Shown: positions 48,279 through 57,320, counted from the stretch's first letter. The stretch: 64,000 nt of DNA from Fluoribacter dumoffii NY 23 (GCF_000236165.1 NZ_CM001375.1:16341-80340), one strand, 5' to 3'. Program-made: numbers and translations. The notes: generated from the sequence alone by a model not told the origin.

Positions 48279-49433
48279 TTATCGTTTGATTGAGGCCATT
48301 TTTAACATTAAAAATCCAGTGAGTCCTGATATAAACGAACCAAGCACTACGCCCATTTTAACCATGGGCATTAAGCTTGAATCATTGTTTTGGTAAGCCA
48401 AAGAACCAATAAACAAACTCATGGTAAAGCCAACGCCGCAAATAAGTGCAATGCCATAAACTTGAGCAAGATTCACCTTATCTGTCTTAAGAAGTTTTTT
48501 GAACTTAACAAAATAGCCCAAAGATAAGAAAATACCCAATTGTTTTCCAAGAAACAATCCTAGCCCAACGCCTAAAACCACTGGGTGGGTAAATATTGAG
48601 AAATCAAGCCCTATAAAAGTGATCCCTGCATTAGCAAAGGCAAACAAGGGAAGAATGAAAAAGACAACCCAATGATGCAAACCGTCTTCTAGGCGCGTCA
48701 GCATCGATTCCTTGCCTACATCAGGGATGGTCATGGCAATCACAATCCCGGCAAGGGTTGCATGAACGCCAGATTTTAATACGGCGATCCACAGAGCTAC
48801 CCCAAAAAGCATGAATACTGAAATGCGGCGACATTTAAAATAATTTAAGCCAATCAAAATCAGGGTAAACAATAATGCCAGTGAAAAAGAAAAAAGCGAT
48901 AACTTTGCAGTATAAAACAGCGCAATAATAACAATGGCTGCCATATCATCAAAAATGGCGATGGCAGTGAGTAAAATTTTGAGTGAAAAAGGTACACGTG
49001 AGCCTAAAAGAGAGACGATTCCTAGAGTAAATGCAATATCGGTAGCGGTAGGGATTGCCCATCCTTTTAGATAGACTGGATTATGAGCATTAAAGAAAGC
49101 AAAGATTAAAGCGGGAAAGAGCAAGCCACTTAATGCCGTAAGGGCTGGAGCCAGTAGATTGGTTTTATTACTCAAAATTCCCCGATTGATTTCCCGTTTA
49201 ATTTCAAGGCCAATCAATAAGAAATATACAGCCATTAATCCATCATTGATCCATAGAATTAGCGGTTTTTTTATGGAAAGATTCCCAACAGAAACACTGC
49301 CATTAATATGCAAAAAATGCTCATAACCAATACGATAAGGGGAATTGGCAACGATTATCGCAAGCACTGCAGCAATAAATAATAGGATACCACCAAGAGT
49401 TTCCAGGTTATAAAAGGAATCCGATTTATTCAT
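48279..49433 (-). CDS. nhaA: Na+/H+ antiporter NhaA
   Basis: A 384-residue membrane protein. The ATG at 49433 fits the usual N-terminus (SFYNLETLGGILLFIAAVLAIIVANS); an upstream TTG is possible. It has about 12 helices, WAIPTATDIAFTLGI, and the ion site IAIFDDMAAIVI with the two Asp. It removes Na+ or Li+ at high pH. It is the first gene of the minus-strand stress cluster. Confidence 0.95.
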   Translation of the reverse strand: MNKSDSFYNLETLGGILLFIAAVLAIIVANSPYRIGYEHFLHINGSVSVGNLSIKKPLILWINDGLMAVYFLLIGLEIKREINRGILSNKTNLLAPALTALSGLLFPALIFAFFNAHNPVYLKGWAIPTATDIAFTLGIVSLLGSRVPFSLKILLTAIAIFDDMAAIVIIALFYTAKLSLFSFSLALLFTLILIGLNYFKCRRISVFMLFGVALWIAVLKSGVHATLAGIVIAMTIPDVGKESMLTRLEDGLHHWVVFFILPLFAFANAGITFIGLDFSIFTHPVVLGVGLGLFLGKQLGIFLSLGYFVKFKKLLKTDKVNLAQVYGIALICGVGFTMSLFIGSLAYQNNDSSLMPMVKMGVVLGSFISGLTGFLMLKMASIKR

Positions 49434-49747
49434 CAATTGATTGTATAAGTGACTAAAAACCAAGTGTACTTGGTGTTGTCGTTCGATACAATTCTGCAGA
49501 ACATTTTCTTTAATCAGGATTCTGGTGATGCATGGTCATTCATATCCTCCGGAATTTTCATGATTTTTTATAAATAGAGTTCTGTGTTTTTCATAGCAAC
49601 CAATCGATTGCCTCCTGTCCAAATAAAAAAATTTTATATTGGTGTTGCGTATTTATTTGTCAATGCTATGCTCATAAGGTAAATCATACGATTTACGTTT
49701 TTTGATGGGCAACAACACCGTGAGTGAACATAAAATATTGGGTCAAT

Positions 49748-50398
49748 ATGGGAATTGAATCAGTTAAAATGTTTAACCAATTGGCTGAAGATTATGATGG
49801 TTGGTTTGATAGTCATCCAGGTGTTTTTCAATCGGAACTTGAAGCCTTAAAGAAAGTCACCCCTCAATCAGGAGAAGGACTTGAGGTGGGCGTTGGTTCT
49901 GGACGATTTGCTGCCGCATTGGGTATAAAAACAGGCATCGATCCTTCTGTTCAATTAAGTCATTTCGCTAAATTAAGAGGTATTGATGTATTCGAAGGGG
50001 TTGCTGAATCATTGCCTTTCCAGGAACAGCAATTTGATTTTGTCTTATTCAATACGGCGTTATGTTATGTTGACTTGCCGTTAGTAGCACTTCTCGAAGC
50101 AAAACGAGTCTTAAAACCTAATGGGAAGATTATCATAGGCATGATTGATAAACATTCGATGCTTGGACAGCAGTACGAAGCCACAAAACAAGACAACCCA
50201 TTTTCTCAATATGCTCACTTTTATTCAGTATCCGAGATTCTTGAATTGCTTCATGAAATTCATTTTACAGAAGAGGCAATTAATCAAACACTATTTGCTC
50301 CTATTGATACCATCATAACAGCAGAAGAGAGCAAACCAGGTTATGGAGAAGGCGGGTTCATTGCACTATCCGCCGGCATGTCTCCCTTTTCTTATTGA
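49748..50398 (+). CDS. SAM-dependent methyltransferase
   Basis: A 216-residue protein of the Methyltransf_11 type. It has the glycine loop LEVGVGSGRFAA (near 45-56), an acidic residue GIDPS after strand 2, and FDFVLFNTALCYVDLP for strand 4. The start is uncertain: GTG 49724, ATG 49748 or ATG 49769, all with weak ribosome-binding sites. The substrate is unknown. Its C-terminal half is closely matched by the broken copy at 21386, so it belongs to a family duplicated in this window. Confidence 0.85.
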   Translation: MGIESVKMFNQLAEDYDGWFDSHPGVFQSELEALKKVTPQSGEGLEVGVGSGRFAAALGIKTGIDPSVQLSHFAKLRGIDVFEGVAESLPFQEQQFDFVLFNTALCYVDLPLVALLEAKRVLKPNGKIIIGMIDKHSMLGQQYEATKQDNPFSQYAHFYSVSEILELLHEIHFTEEAINQTLFAPIDTIITAEESKPGYGEGGFIALSAGMSPFSY

Positions 50399-50574
50399 AG
50401 GTTTATTAGCAAGTCTTGCATCGACCAATCAGCAGATTGAGCGTGAAGACCCACTAAAAAAGTATTGAATCGCTTTGTAAAGACGCTACGCGGCTTGTTT
50501 TTCTTGTATTATCGCAACATCCCCTTGGACACACTATACTTTTTAATAGGATTTGAACAAAGAACAGAGGACTA

Positions 50575-50952
50575 ATGAATTATTCTTTTCGTTTTCTTGT
50601 TGCAGAAGCATCTTTTCCTGCTCGCATTATTATCCGAAATCAATTAATGCAGCTTGGACAACACGTGGATATCGTTCCCTCAATTGAAGACACTCTGATG
50701 CAAATTACATCTAAAAGCTATGATATGCTTTTAATTGATAGCTACTTGTACTATTCACAAGGTGACTATGATTGGACTGCATTGATAAAAAAACACCACC
50801 CATTTACTACAGCTCCAGTGATTGCACTAATCTGCGAACATCCACCGATAAAAAATGAAATGGGAAGCCCTCACTTGTGTAGTTTTAGAAAACCATTCAG
50901 TGAAGAAAAAGCGATAATAATTATCCATTATCTGGAAAGCACATTAAGCTAA
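50575..50952 (+). CDS. Stand-alone receiver-like protein
   Basis: A 125-residue protein with the receiver fold. It shows an acidic residue in VAEAS (near residue 10), the phospho-acceptor Asp in MLLIDSY (near 56) and the lysine in SFRKPF (near 104). The Thr/Ser switch is not obvious (ALICE), and the second N-terminal acid is replaced. No output domain. It may be a phosphate sink or adaptor of a phosphorelay. Confidence 0.75.
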   Translation: MNYSFRFLVAEASFPARIIIRNQLMQLGQHVDIVPSIEDTLMQITSKSYDMLLIDSYLYYSQGDYDWTALIKKHHPFTTAPVIALICEHPPIKNEMGSPHLCSFRKPFSEEKAIIIIHYLESTLS

Positions 50953-50984
50953 ATTGAAAACCCCAAAGATAAATTGATACATTA

Positions 50985-51110
50985 ATGTCCCCACGGTATC
51001 CGATGGTCATTAAAGAAGCCCTGCATCTTGAAAATCCACGCGCAACCATGCCAAATGGAGTTGATTTAAGTGACCCGGAAGGAACTTTTAAACCTAACGC
51101 TCTCCATTAA
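50985..51110 (+). CDS. Possible 41-residue ORF
   Basis: ATG 50985 to TAA 51110 reads a polar peptide (KEALHLENPRATMPNGVDL) that looks like real protein sequence, without a good ribosome-binding site. It may be a remnant of a larger gene. Not recognised. Confidence 0.25.
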   Translation: MSPRYPMVIKEALHLENPRATMPNGVDLSDPEGTFKPNALH

Positions 51111-51136
51111 GTAATTCAATAAAACCAGTGGATTAC

Positions 51137-51643
51137 CTATTTCCAAACGCGCACCCGGTTTCGTCCTTCGGACTTAGCCAAATACAATGCCTTGTCTGCA
51201 TGTTCAATAGACTCCTCTATCGGTTTATTAGGCTCAAGCAGCGCCAGACCAAAAGAGGCAGTTACTTGAATCAAGTGCTCCTTGCCATCATCGATGGTAA
51301 TGGCCTCAAGCACTTTCCGAAGACGTTCACTCATTGCGAACCCCATATCCAAATCGGTAAATGGCAAACACAGTAAAAATTCTTCACCACCATAACGAAA
51401 AACTTTATCATAGGCCCTTAGATTCTCAATAAACAGACGAACAGCTGTTGCCAAAACACGATCTCCCATCTGATGGCCGTGCCGATCATTAATCTCTTTA
51501 AAGTAATCTAAATCCACCATAACCAAGCAACAACTTTGCCCTTGGCGCTTAATAATTTCTTGTTGCTCTCGCAAAGTCGACAGCATCGTCACGCGAGACA
51601 GTGCCCCAGTCAACGCATCTCGGCTGTGAATCAGATATTCCAA
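51137..51643 (-). CDS. GGDEF half of a split DgcZ-like diguanylate cyclase
   Basis: A 168-residue frame with the GGDEF domain: DALTGALSR start, DLDYFKEINDRHGHQMGD, active site YGGEEF (near 84-89) and an RAYD inhibition site 5 residues before. Its only start is a TTG at 51643. The sequence ELEYLIHSRDALTGAL continues the neighbouring CZB frame after a one-base shift, so this is very probably the C-terminal half of one gene. Confidence 0.8.
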   Translation of the reverse strand: MEYLIHSRDALTGALSRVTMLSTLREQQEIIKRQGQSCCLVMVDLDYFKEINDRHGHQMGDRVLATAVRLFIENLRAYDKVFRYGGEEFLLCLPFTDLDMGFAMSERLRKVLEAITIDDGKEHLIQVTASFGLALLEPNKPIEESIEHADKALYLAKSEGRNRVRVWK

Positions 51644-52026
51644 CTCATTTTAAGAGCGGAGAGCTCAAGTCGCATCTGCTCCAAGGCATTGGCAAAATGA
51701 TTGTAGTCAATAGGGGCTATCCCTTCTGGCATACTTGCCTTTTGTAATAACTGCGCGGTTAATTGATGCATGCGTTGGTGTGACACGCCTATATTAATGA
51801 TTCCAGGATGTTCTTGAATTTCTTTTGGGATGCCACTGTAATACCATTGCCCAAATCGGCAACGCGTATGAGCGTCAGGCTGCAAATCGTTGTTATCTCC
51901 AGGCAGTCGGCAAATCAAGGTTCTAATCAATGAATTGTGCCATTGTTGATGATTATAAATTGCTTGCTCTAGTTGTGAAATAATTTGCTGCAGTTCGTTT
52001 TGAGTAACACTAGTAAATGCTGCCAT
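51631..52026 (-). CDS. CZB (zinc-binding sensor) half of a split DgcZ-like gene
   Basis: A 131-residue frame with the chemoreceptor zinc-binding domain. The four ligands H26, C56, H83 and H87 have exactly the spacing of E. coli DgcZ (H22, C52, H79, H83). In DgcZ zinc binding switches off the GGDEF domain behind it. Here the frame ends in ALKMSWNI and stops. With one extra A in the run at 51648-51651 (T on the plus strand) it would read on into the GGDEF half. Either the gene is inactivated, or the base count is an error. Confidence 0.8.
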   Translation of the reverse strand: MAAFTSVTQNELQQIISQLEQAIYNHQQWHNSLIRTLICRLPGDNNDLQPDAHTRCRFGQWYYSGIPKEIQEHPGIINIGVSHQRMHQLTAQLLQKASMPEGIAPIDYNHFANALEQMRLELSALKMSWNI

Positions 52027-52096
52027 GACCTATCCCTTGTTTCCTTGTCACTAATACTCAGGTGAAATAAGAGTATTTCACCCATCACAGCCCAAC

Positions 52097-52936
52097 TCAA
52101 TGGAAAGGCGTATAAAACTTAAAATTATTTCTTCCTGTGGATTTCACTTGATATAAAGCGGCATCCGCATGTTGAATCAACGTATCCAAATCAGAACCAT
52201 CTTGAGGATAAAGGCTCACACCGATACTCAACGAAATCGAAATGGTCTGTTCTTTTATAAGAATAGGCTGTTGGATAGCATGAAACAAATGATTAATCAC
52301 GGTATGTACCTCTTCCTCATGAACAATATCTGAAAGAATAATTAAGAATTCGTCCCCACCTTGTCGTCCCACAATATCTGAAGAGCGCACCGATGCTGTT
52401 AGACGTGATGCAACCTCTATTAATAACAAATCACCGGCATCATGGCCAAACGTACCGTTAATCTTCTTAAAGTAATCCAAGTCCATAAACAGCACGGCGA
52501 TACTGCATTGATGGCGCTTTGCATACGCCATAAATAATAGAAACGATTGCTCCAATTGCTTGCGGTTTGCCAATCCTGTCAATGCATCATGGTAGGCCAT
52601 CCTAACCAACTCATGTTCAGCCTTTTTTTGAGCATCAATATTTTGAATTTGAGCAATAAAATACAGCGGGGCACTATGTGCATCCCTAATTAACGAACCA
52701 CTCAATAAAATCCAAACGATGGCGCCATTTTTACAAATATAACGTTTTTCCATTTGGTAGGAGCTTATTGTGCCGTTCAATAATTGGCGCACATAATTTA
52801 AATCGGTTTGCAAATCATCAGGATAGGTTATCCGCTGAAAATCGATTTGTAATAGTTCTTCTTCTGTGTAACCTGTTATTTGGCACAGCGATTTATTCAC
52901 CTTAAGCCAGCGTCCTTCCAATGAAACTAAAGCCAT
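52097..52936 (-). CDS. PAS-GGDEF diguanylate cyclase, 5'-truncated
   Basis: 279 residues from the ATG at 52936: a PAS domain (to about 110, with GYTEEELLQIDFQRITYPDD) and GGDEF (about 120-275; DALTGLANRKQL, active GGDEF near 190, RSSD inhibition site). The frame is open upstream to 53122 and encodes more of the same protein: a coiled coil LNLKLEKKVHERTRALHRV and the first PAS strand. No start codon lies there, so the N-terminal sensor is lost and the internal ATG would cut the PAS domain. Probably inactive or misregulated. Confidence 0.75.
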   Translation of the reverse strand: MALVSLEGRWLKVNKSLCQITGYTEEELLQIDFQRITYPDDLQTDLNYVRQLLNGTISSYQMEKRYICKNGAIVWILLSGSLIRDAHSAPLYFIAQIQNIDAQKKAEHELVRMAYHDALTGLANRKQLEQSFLLFMAYAKRHQCSIAVLFMDLDYFKKINGTFGHDAGDLLLIEVASRLTASVRSSDIVGRQGGDEFLIILSDIVHEEEVHTVINHLFHAIQQPILIKEQTISISLSIGVSLYPQDGSDLDTLIQHADAALYQVKSTGRNNFKFYTPFH

Positions 52937-53099
52937 ACCGATGTCTGCATAATCAAAAGCCGCACGAAATCGTTTTTCGCTTTCTTCAAAAGTTTCATTA
53001 ACCCGATGAAGCGCTCGTGTTCGCTCATGAACTTTTTTCTCTAGCTTAAGATTTAAAGACTCTAAATACTCGGTTTGCGGCCAAAGAGCGAAACAAAGA

Positions 53100-53128
53100 T
53101 TGACATCAGCAACTATTTTGCATTAAAA
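53100..53128 (+). promoter_or_regulatory. Promoter of the ABC-F resistance-like operon
   Basis: TTGACA (53100-53105), a perfect -35, is followed after 17 bases by TTAAAA (53123-53128). It lies at the broken 5' end of the PAS-GGDEF frame on the opposite strand and points to the ABC-F gene 150 bases downstream. Confidence 0.65.
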
Positions 53129-53139
53129 TTTGAAATAAT

Positions 53140-53160
53140 ATGAAAAACCGTAAAACGTAG
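53140..53160 (+). CDS. Possible leader peptide, 6 codons
   Basis: ATGAAAAACCGTAAAACGTAG encodes MKNRKT within the leader between promoter and terminator. Short leader peptides control ABC-F genes in other bacteria by ribosome stalling. The ribosome-binding site is weak; a second 5-codon frame starts at 53173. Confidence 0.3.
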   Translation: MKNRKT

Positions 53161-53193
53161 GTTTATAACGCCATGAAAATTACATCTTAAGTA

Positions 53194-53248
53194 CGCCCAT
53201 CTAATAGGGCGAATAGAGGAAATCATTGTTGATTTTCTATTTTTTATT
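53194..53248 (+). terminator. Two hairpins and T run before ABC-F: likely attenuator
   Basis: Hairpin 1: CGCCC (53194-53198) with GGGCG (53207-53211). Hairpin 2: AATAGA and AAATCA (53212-53217, 53220-53225, 2-base bulge) pair with TGATTT and TCTATT (53230-53241) around a TTGT loop, followed by a T-rich run. This is an intrinsic terminator lying between the promoter and the start of the ABC-F gene, so expression would need anti-termination, as known for ABC-F antibiotic-resistance genes. Confidence 0.65.
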
Positions 53249-53277
53249 GTCCTAAAAGACATGCTTAAGAGTAAATC

Positions 53278-54741
53278 ATGCACCATAAACCGATTCAATT
53301 TAAAGACCTAGGTCTTATCTATTCGCATAAAATCTGTTTTCAAAACTTCAGTGGTGAAATCCATTTTGGTGAGCGTATTGCACTGATTGGCAGAAATGGC
53401 TCGGGAAAATCTACCTTACTTAAAATGCTTGCTGGTTTTTGTTCAGCCTCTGCTGGCGAAATTCAAATGCCACAGGATGTTCGTTTTGGTTACTTACCCC
53501 AATTGATTGAAGAATGTCCTGATTTAAGTGGTGGTCAACGATTAAACCAGGCGTTAACCAAAATATTGTCTGAAGATCCGAATGTTTTGTTGTTAGATGA
53601 ACCCACAAATCATCTGGACAGACGCAATCGTCGTTCTTTAATGCGGATGCTCGAGCATTATCCGGGGACGTTGGTCATTGCTTCTCATGATACGGAGCTC
53701 ATCAATACCGTCGCAGATACTCTATGGCATATTGATTTGGGTAGGCTCACTCTATTTAGAGGGGCTTATTTTGAGTATCAGCAGATGCTTGAAAACAAGA
53801 AAGCATCGATTGAACAGGAATTATCACGGATTGCACGTGAGAAGAAAGAATCACATCTTGCTCTAATGAGAGAACAAGAACGTAATAAACGTTCTCGTGT
53901 TTCAGGTGAAAAAAAGATAGCCCAACGCAAATGGCCAACGATTCGGTCTCATACAAAGCTCGCCAATGCAATGACAACAGGAAATAAACGATTAAGTCAG
54001 ATTAATCATAAAAAAGAACACTTGCTTGAAGAGCTTTCTTCTCTAAACCTTCCGCAAACGATTAAGCCCAAATTTAAATTAAACGGTCTTGACCACCATA
54101 AGCCCTTAATCAGGATTCAAGACACTTCTATTGCCTATGAATCAGGAGCTGTGATTCTGGAAGACATTCATTTTCACTTAAATGGCTGCGAACGAGTGGC
54201 ATTGTATGGGGACAACGCATCAGGGAAGTCCACCTTTGCCAAAGCGATTTTGGAGGATAGTCACATTAAGAGAACAGGTGAGTGGACTCTTCCTCAGTAC
54301 AATACAGTTGGGTATCTCGATCAGCATTATCAACATCTGGATTGTGACGAAACAGTTCTGGATTTGATGAAAAGTCAGATGCCCCATGCTTCTCATGCTG
54401 AACTTCGTGCCCATTTAAATGACTTTTTATTTCGCAAAAATGAAGAGGTAGAAATAAAGGTCAAAGATCTTTCTGGTGGTGAAAAGGCAAGGCTTTCTTT
54501 AGCCTTGATTGCTGCCAATCCGCCTAAACTACTTGTTTTAGATGAGGTAACCAACAATGTAGATCTGGAAACACGCGATCATATCATCGGAGTATTACGT
54601 GAATTTCCAGGTGCGATACTGGTTATTTCTCACGATCATGATTTTTTAGAATCCATTCACATTGAAACCAGGTATCACATTCATCAAGGGAAGATACATC
54701 ATTTCAATGGGGAACAAGCAGAGGGTGTTCATCATGACTAG
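53278..54741 (+). CDS. ABC-F family ATPase (ribosome-protection type)
   Basis: A 487-residue soluble protein with two ABC domains and no membrane part. Domain 1 has GRNGSGKST, LSGGQ and LLLDEPTNHLD. Domain 2 has GDNASGKST, LSGGEKARLSLAL and LVLDEVTNNVD. The linker between (about 185-265) is basic and helical, the part that in resistance ABC-F proteins reaches into the ribosome to dislodge antibiotics. AAGAG precedes the ATG. It overlaps the next gene. It heads an operon of exporter and modification enzymes. A housekeeping ABC-F role is the alternative. Confidence 0.9.
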   Translation: MHHKPIQFKDLGLIYSHKICFQNFSGEIHFGERIALIGRNGSGKSTLLKMLAGFCSASAGEIQMPQDVRFGYLPQLIEECPDLSGGQRLNQALTKILSEDPNVLLLDEPTNHLDRRNRRSLMRMLEHYPGTLVIASHDTELINTVADTLWHIDLGRLTLFRGAYFEYQQMLENKKASIEQELSRIAREKKESHLALMREQERNKRSRVSGEKKIAQRKWPTIRSHTKLANAMTTGNKRLSQINHKKEHLLEELSSLNLPQTIKPKFKLNGLDHHKPLIRIQDTSIAYESGAVILEDIHFHLNGCERVALYGDNASGKSTFAKAILEDSHIKRTGEWTLPQYNTVGYLDQHYQHLDCDETVLDLMKSQMPHASHAELRAHLNDFLFRKNEEVEIKVKDLSGGEKARLSLALIAANPPKLLVLDEVTNNVDLETRDHIIGVLREFPGAILVISHDHDFLESIHIETRYHIHQGKIHHFNGEQAEGVHHD

Positions 54742-56545
54742 TCGTTTGCCTAACCACATAAGCTCTTTTATGTGGCATTTTTTAAAACCGTATCGTCGCA
54801 TGGTTTTTTTATTTATCCTGCTTGCTTTAATGGCTGGATTTTGGGGACCGTTTAATAGTTTATTGATTAAGTCCTTCATTAATACCTTAGTGGCAAAGAC
54901 AAATACAGACCTCTCCGCTTTGTATTGGATCGCTGGATTATTGGTATTGAACTTTATTATCTTTGACAATATCACCTGGCGAACAATCGGGTACTTGAAC
55001 TATAAATACGAAGCGGTGATTAAAAACCAAATTATTAGCCAAATGTTTGAGTATGTGTTGGGAAGTAGTACGCAATTTTTTCAGGATAACCTATCAGGGC
55101 GAATTGCCACACAAATTACGACTCTTGCTGATAATCTTGAGATTATTTTGCATCGCGTATCTGTCGATTTTCTACGTGGTGCTTCATTGTTGCTGGTTTC
55201 CTTTATTACAGCCTATTTTGTTAATGTCCTGTTCTTTTATATTTTATTCTTATGGTTCATTGCCTTTGCCTCATTTAGTATTTGGATGTCGGCGCGATTG
55301 GTTCAGTTATCGGATGACCATGCAAATTCTGAATCGCAGCTTTCTGGGCAATTAGTAGATAGCCTGGCGAATCAATCCAATATTCGTATTTTTTCACGTA
55401 AAGGCTTTGAAGTAGAGCGTATGAATACTTTTTTTCGCTCGGTACAACGGGCTTTCCAAAGAAAAGAGCTGTTTATTGTTTTGTTATGCTGCGCCCAAGG
55501 TGGAATGATTGCGGTAATGATGGGTTTGGCATCGATTACCTTAATTCACTTGTATGGCAAGGGACTGGTGAGCATTGGTGATTTTGCTTTGATTCTTGGG
55601 CTTTCCATGGAATTGGGGCATATGATGTGGTACACCATGTACCAAGTGGACCAATTTAACCAAGCCTTAGGCAAGGCAAGACAAAGTTTAAATGCATTGG
55701 TCATCCCCCATGAGATACAGGATAAAAAAAATGCATCCCAATTAATTGTTACGCAAGGGCAAATTGAATTTTCAAAGGTAAAATTTCATTACCAAGGTGG
55801 TTACTCCTTGTTCCAGAATAAGTCGGTAACCATTGAAGCAGGTCAAAAAGTGGGGTTAGTGGGCTATTCAGGCAGCGGCAAGTCCACTTTTGTTAATTTG
55901 ATTTTGCGACTTTATGAGGTAGTGGATGGACAAATTCTAATCGATGATCAAAACCTATCTGAAGTGACTCAAGAGAGTTTAAGACAAGCCATTGCTATGA
56001 TTCCTCAAGACCCTACACTTTTTCATCGAAGCTTAATGGATAATATTCGTTATGGTAGGACAAAAGCCTCGGATGAGGAAGTCATTTTAGCCTCCAAGAA
56101 GGCTCATGCGCATGAGTTTATCAGTCTTTTGCCAGAAGGCTATGAGACATTGGTCGGTGAGCGTGGTGTGAAGCTTTCAGGCGGGCAACGCCAGCGTATT
56201 GCCATTGCTCGTGCGATTTTAAAAAATGCACCCATTTTAATGTTGGACGAAGCCACGTCCCAGCTGGACTCCATTACAGAATCCAACATTCAAGACAGTC
56301 TTTGGGAGTTGATGCAGGGAAAAACAACCCTGGTCGTTGCGCATCGCTTATCGACTCTGCTGCATATGGACCGAATTTTAGTATTTGATAAAGGCCATAT
56401 TGTTGAAGATGGCACACATACTGAACTGTTGAATCTTGGTGGTTTGTATAAAACCCTGTGGGACGCGCAAGTAGGTGGATTCTTGCCTGATGAGCGAAAA
56501 GAAGAATCTGAAGAGTCAGTTAATAACGGGGTATTAGATGAGTAA
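54734..56545 (+). CDS. ABC exporter (membrane-ATPase half-transporter)
   Basis: A 603-residue protein. The ATG at 54734 overlaps the ABC-F stop by 8 bases; an earlier in-frame ATG is inside that gene. Six membrane helices (about 20-320) precede the ATPase domain (350-590) with GYSGSGKST, LSGGQRQR, MLDEATSQLD and the switch His in VVAHRLS. As a half-transporter it works as a dimer. It could export an antibiotic or peptide to which the other gene products give protection. Confidence 0.93.
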   Translation: MTSRLPNHISSFMWHFLKPYRRMVFLFILLALMAGFWGPFNSLLIKSFINTLVAKTNTDLSALYWIAGLLVLNFIIFDNITWRTIGYLNYKYEAVIKNQIISQMFEYVLGSSTQFFQDNLSGRIATQITTLADNLEIILHRVSVDFLRGASLLLVSFITAYFVNVLFFYILFLWFIAFASFSIWMSARLVQLSDDHANSESQLSGQLVDSLANQSNIRIFSRKGFEVERMNTFFRSVQRAFQRKELFIVLLCCAQGGMIAVMMGLASITLIHLYGKGLVSIGDFALILGLSMELGHMMWYTMYQVDQFNQALGKARQSLNALVIPHEIQDKKNASQLIVTQGQIEFSKVKFHYQGGYSLFQNKSVTIEAGQKVGLVGYSGSGKSTFVNLILRLYEVVDGQILIDDQNLSEVTQESLRQAIAMIPQDPTLFHRSLMDNIRYGRTKASDEEVILASKKAHAHEFISLLPEGYETLVGERGVKLSGGQRQRIAIARAILKNAPILMLDEATSQLDSITESNIQDSLWELMQGKTTLVVAHRLSTLLHMDRILVFDKGHIVEDGTHTELLNLGGLYKTLWDAQVGGFLPDERKEESEESVNNGVLDE

Positions 56546-57320
56546 ATTACATACAGAATTTTCGGAAGTGAATCATTTGCTTAATGACTTACTGTCCGGC
56601 TTGCAATCAATTTTAAAGGAACATTTGCTGGGCGTTTACGTGTATGGTTCATTCGTCTGGGGTGATTTTGATGAAACAACCAGCGACATTGATGTTCTTG
56701 TGGCATTAAACCAAGAAATGACATCAGAAGAATTCGCGGCTTTAGATTATTTGCATACCAATCTGGTTCAGCATTTTCCAGATTGGTATGACCGAATTGA
56801 AGTAGCTTATGCATCGTATAGAATGTTACAACATTTTAAGACAGAGCAAGGTCAAATTGCTGTCATTAGCCCAGGAGAACCGTTTCACCTCAAACAGGCG
56901 GGAACTGACTGGCTTATTAATTATTATTTATTGCAAACAAATAGCCTCATTCTATATGGTCCATCAGCAAAGTCGATTGTTGCTCCTGTATCAAGCAGTG
57001 AGTTTATAGAGCATGTCAAAAAGCAGAGCATTGAATGGCAAGATTGGGTTATTCATACCAGAAATTCTTTAGGGTACCAATATTATGCTGTATTAACACT
57101 GTGCAGGGCTTTGTACGTGCTCCACCATCAGGAACAAGGCTCTAAGTTAAAAGCTGGAGTGTGGGCTAAAAATCAATTCCCAAAATGGCGAGCTTTAATT
57201 CAACGAGCATTAACTAAAGCGGAACTAGATCATGCAAGCGATATCTTGACCGAAGAAACCTATCAAGAAGTCACCGCATTTGTGGATGAAATGGTTCAGC
57301 ATATTCAAGAGAGAGAATAG
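56538..57320 (+). CDS. Aminoglycoside-type nucleotidyltransferase
   Basis: A 260-residue protein, the length of AadA/ANT(3'') and ANT(9) enzymes. The nucleotidyltransferase motif GSFVWGDFDETTSDIDVLV (about 37-55) has the GS and two Asp that bind metal. The C-terminal helical domain resembles that of AadA (NSLGYQYYAVLTLCRALYVL). It would add AMP to a drug. It overlaps the preceding gene by 8 bases. The true substrate is unknown. Confidence 0.88.
   Translation: MSKLHTEFSEVNHLLNDLLSGLQSILKEHLLGVYVYGSFVWGDFDETTSDIDVLVALNQEMTSEEFAALDYLHTNLVQHFPDWYDRIEVAYASYRMLQHFKTEQGQIAVISPGEPFHLKQAGTDWLINYYLLQTNSLILYGPSAKSIVAPVSSSEFIEHVKKQSIEWQDWVIHTRNSLGYQYYAVLTLCRALYVLHHQEQGSKLKAGVWAKNQFPKWRALIQRALTKAELDHASDILTEETYQEVTAFVDEMVQHIQERE

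Noticed and set aside
24936-49433. Known heat-resistance locus (LHR/tLST)
   Set aside because: Two Hsp20 genes are present but no ClpK, YfdX, thioredoxin or KefB-type genes of that locus are seen.
51631-51660. Programmed -1 frameshift joining the CZB and GGDEF halves
   Set aside because: The codon before the junction (AAA after CTT) would have to re-pair with TAA, so no proper slippery heptamer exists; a base deletion fits better.
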